From contig NZ_QKWY01000002.1 in NCBI RefSeq assembly GCF_003248355.1, positions 992,001 through 1,056,000 of the forward strand: 64,000 bases of DNA, in the 5' to 3' direction. A model generated the notes under the pieces. It saw only the letters and a program-made list of their open reading frames with translations, made no database searches and had not been told where the DNA came from. This document shows positions 62,225 to 64,000 of the stretch, in pieces. This DNA comes from Streptomyces sp. AC1-42W (lineage in GTDB: Bacteria; Actinomycetota; Actinomycetes; Streptomycetales; Streptomycetaceae). A program made the position numbers and the translations under genes. The number at the start of each line of letters is the position of its first letter. Position 1 is the first letter of the stretch.

Positions 62225-62351
62225 GGGGGTGCGGCGCGAGCCGTACCCCGCCGATCCGGCGGTATGTGACGCTTCCCGGCCGATGCCGCATCCTTGAGAC
62301 GTGGAGTTCCTCGGGAACGATTCGGTCGCGCGGAAGGGGAGGGCGCAGGAC

Positions 62352-63017
62352 ATGACTTCCGGCGCACCCGCTCATAACGCTTCGGTGCACAACTACGGAG
62401 GCGGTGCCACGGACGACAAGGGGCCGGGGCACCATGGTTCGATGCGCGACGACGGAACGACGGTGATCGGTGCCCTGGTGCACCGAGCCGTCGAGGGCGA
62501 CGCGCAGGCCACCCACGATCTGCTGGCCCACGTCCACCCACTCGCCCTGCGCTACTGCCGGTCCCGGCTCAGCCGGCTCCCCGGTGATGCCCGTCACTTC
62601 GTCGAGGACCTCGCCCAGGAGGTCTGCGTCGCCGTGCTCATGGCGCTGCCGCGCTACAAGGACACCGGCAGGCCCTTCGAGGCATTCGTCTTCGCCATCG
62701 CCGGGCACAAGGTGGCCGATCTCCAGCGCGCCGCGATGCGCCATCCGGGATCGACCGCCGTGCCCTCCGACGAGATGCCGGAACGGCCCGACGACTCCCT
62801 GGGCCCCGAGGAGCGGGCGCTGCTCAGCAGCGACGCGGCCTGGGCCAAGAAGCTCCTGGCCAACCTCCCGGAGAACCAGCGCGAGCTGCTCGTGCTGCGC
62901 GTCGCCGTGGGGCTGACCGCCGAGGAGACCGGACAGATGCTCGGCATGTCGCCGGGCGCCGTCCGGGTCGCCCAGCACCGGGCCCTGAGCAGGCTGCGCG
63001 CCCTCGCGGAGCAGTGA
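62352..63017 (+). CDS. shbA: ECF sigma factor, ShbA-like
   Basis: A 221-residue ECF sigma factor. Region 2 includes FVEDLAQEVCVAVLMALPRYKDTGRPFEAFVFAIAGHKVADLQRAA, and region 4 is LPENQRELLVLRVAVGLTAEETGQMLGMSPGAVRVAQHRALSRLR. Its position between bldM and guaB matches ShbA, the sigma factor that drives transcription of the principal sigma gene hrdB in Streptomyces. I use the ATG at 62352 behind GCAGGA; a GTG at 62301 would add 17 residues. Confidence 0.85.
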   Translation: MTSGAPAHNASVHNYGGGATDDKGPGHHGSMRDDGTTVIGALVHRAVEGDAQATHDLLAHVHPLALRYCRSRLSRLPGDARHFVEDLAQEVCVAVLMALPRYKDTGRPFEAFVFAIAGHKVADLQRAAMRHPGSTAVPSDEMPERPDDSLGPEERALLSSDAAWAKKLLANLPENQRELLVLRVAVGLTAEETGQMLGMSPGAVRVAQHRALSRLRALAEQ

Positions 63018-63137
63018 GCCGCGCGCTGCCGTAGGAAGCTACAGAAACCGCGGGTGATCTTGCTCGTGGAATGAGACGCCTCCCGAGGCCGTTAGCATGG
63101 ACATCCGCACCGATCAAGGCCATTTGGGGAAGGTGTC

Positions 63138-64000
63138 ATGACTGCAAACGTCGACGGAGTGCCCGAGAAATTCGCGACGCTCGGGCTGACATACGACGAC
63201 GTGCTGCTGCTGCCGGGCGCATCGGAAGTGCTGCCCAACGCGGTCGACACCTCGACGCTCATCTCGCGCAACGTACGGGTGAACATCCCGCTGCTCTCCG
63301 CCGCCATGGACAAGGTGACGGAAGCCCGCATGGCCATCGCCATGGCCCGGCAGGGCGGCGTCGGCGTGCTCCACCGCAACCTCTCGGTCGAGGACCAGGT
63401 CAACCAGGTCGACCTCGTCAAGCGCTCCGAGTCCGGCATGGTCACCGACCCGATCACGGTCGGCCCGGACGCCACGCTCGGCGACGCCGACGCCCTCTGC
63501 GCCAAGTTCCGCATCAGCGGCGTCCCGGTCACCGACCAGGCGGGCAAGCTGCTCGGCATCGTCACCAACCGCGACATGGCCTTCGAGTCGGACCGCTCGC
63601 GCCAGGTGCGCGAGGTCATGACCCCGATGCCGCTGGTCACCGGCCGGGTCGGCATCTCCGGCGTGGACGCCATGGAGCTGCTGCGCCGCCACAAGATCGA
63701 GAAGCTCCCCCTGGTGGACGAGGCGGGCCTGCTCAAGGGCCTCATCACCGTCAAGGACTTCAAGAAGGCCGAGCAGTACCCGAACGCCGCCAAGGACGCG
63801 GACGGCCGGCTGCTCGTCGGCGCGGCCGTGGGCGCCAGCCCGGAGGCGCTCGACCGCGCCCAGGCGCTGGCCGAGGCCGGCGTGGACTTCCTGATCGTGG
63901 ACACCTCGCACGGCCACAACAGCAACGCCCTGAACTGGATGTCCAAGATCAAGGCGGCCGTCGGCGTCGACGTGATCGGCGGCAACGTCGCCACCCGCGA
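63138..64000 (+). CDS. guaB: IMP dehydrogenase (3' end cut by window)
   Basis: The first 287 codons of inosine-5'-monophosphate dehydrogenase, the committed step to GMP. It has LTYDDVLLLPGASEVLP, the paired CBS domains (about 95-215, ESGMVTDPITVGPDATLGDA and VMTPMPLVTG), and VDFLIVDTSHGH leading to GGNVAT at the edge. The active-site Cys loop lies beyond the window. The ATG follows GGGGAAGG. Confidence 0.97.
   Translation, partial: MTANVDGVPEKFATLGLTYDDVLLLPGASEVLPNAVDTSTLISRNVRVNIPLLSAAMDKVTEARMAIAMARQGGVGVLHRNLSVEDQVNQVDLVKRSESGMVTDPITVGPDATLGDADALCAKFRISGVPVTDQAGKLLGIVTNRDMAFESDRSRQVREVMTPMPLVTGRVGISGVDAMELLRRHKIEKLPLVDEAGLLKGLITVKDFKKAEQYPNAAKDADGRLLVGAAVGASPEALDRAQALAEAGVDFLIVDTSHGHNSNALNWMSKIKAAVGVDVIGGNVATR

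Noticed and set aside
62301..62351. GTG start at 62301 for the ShbA-like sigma factor
   Set aside because: The ATG at 62352 has a better ribosome site (GCAGGA); the extra 17 residues carry no sigma-factor feature. It remains a possible alternative.

Overview
The window is about 70% GC, uses strongly GC-biased third codon positions and GTG starts, and carries whiD, bldM and a ShbA-like sigma gene next to guaB. It is chromosomal DNA of a Streptomyces or a very close relative. No rRNA, tRNA or CRISPR array was seen.

Region 1 (1-27092) is a hybrid NRPS-PKS biosynthetic cluster that runs off the left edge. A leftward operon encodes an NRPS (docking, cyclization-type condensation, Cys-like adenylation, PCP, thioesterase), an acyl-CoA dehydrogenase and a carbamoyltransferase. 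A rightward chain of ten overlapping or abutting genes (10023-25549) encodes an EPSP-synthase homologue, a class III aminotransferase, a two-cluster ferredoxin/FrhB-type reductase, a BchC-like MDR dehydrogenase, an A-PCP didomain, a one-module PKS (KS-AT-KR-ACP), a luciferase-like monooxygenase, a free-standing condensation protein, a KASIII-like acyltransferase and a flavin reductase. A strong terminator and an MFS exporter follow. A LuxR-type regulator and two GNAT acetyltransferases lie between the operons. My reading is that the first four genes build an unusual amine or amino acid, the A-PCP loads it, the PKS extends it by one malonate, the monooxygenase oxidises the chain, and the NRPS adds a Cys-like residue and releases the product. 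Several catalytic domains lack signature residues, and I do not recognise the product.

Region 2 (27174-35622) holds mostly leftward accessory genes: two DJ-1/PfpI proteins, glucose-6-phosphate dehydrogenase, a secreted beta-propeller protein, an MFS transporter, a HAD hydrolase and a PMI-like cupin. A complete IS1380-type element (33148-34807) with terminal inverted repeats and a 5-bp target duplication splits what looks like a former cupin-DJ-1-HAD operon.

Region 3 (36000-50832) is housekeeping: glmS, acpS, the bifunctional NAD(P)HX repair enzyme, alr, a hydrolase, the tRNA t6A genes tsaE/tsaB/tsaD with rimI, a polysaccharide deacetylase lipoprotein, and groES-groEL behind two CIRCE operators. 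A small ORF behind a TTAGGT palindrome and an L,D-transpeptidase-like pseudoenzyme sit inside the t6A locus.

Region 4 (50911-58183) is a sugar-uptake locus: 2-hydroxyacid dehydrogenase, two permeases, a binding protein, a DeoR/LacI-type regulator and a divergent DUF2264/GH154 hydrolase. Two matching candidate operators are present and no ATPase gene is local.

Region 5 (58244-64000) contains an SDR, a divergent MOSC/LysR pair, and the developmental block whiD, bldM, shbA-like sigma and guaB, the last cut by the right edge.
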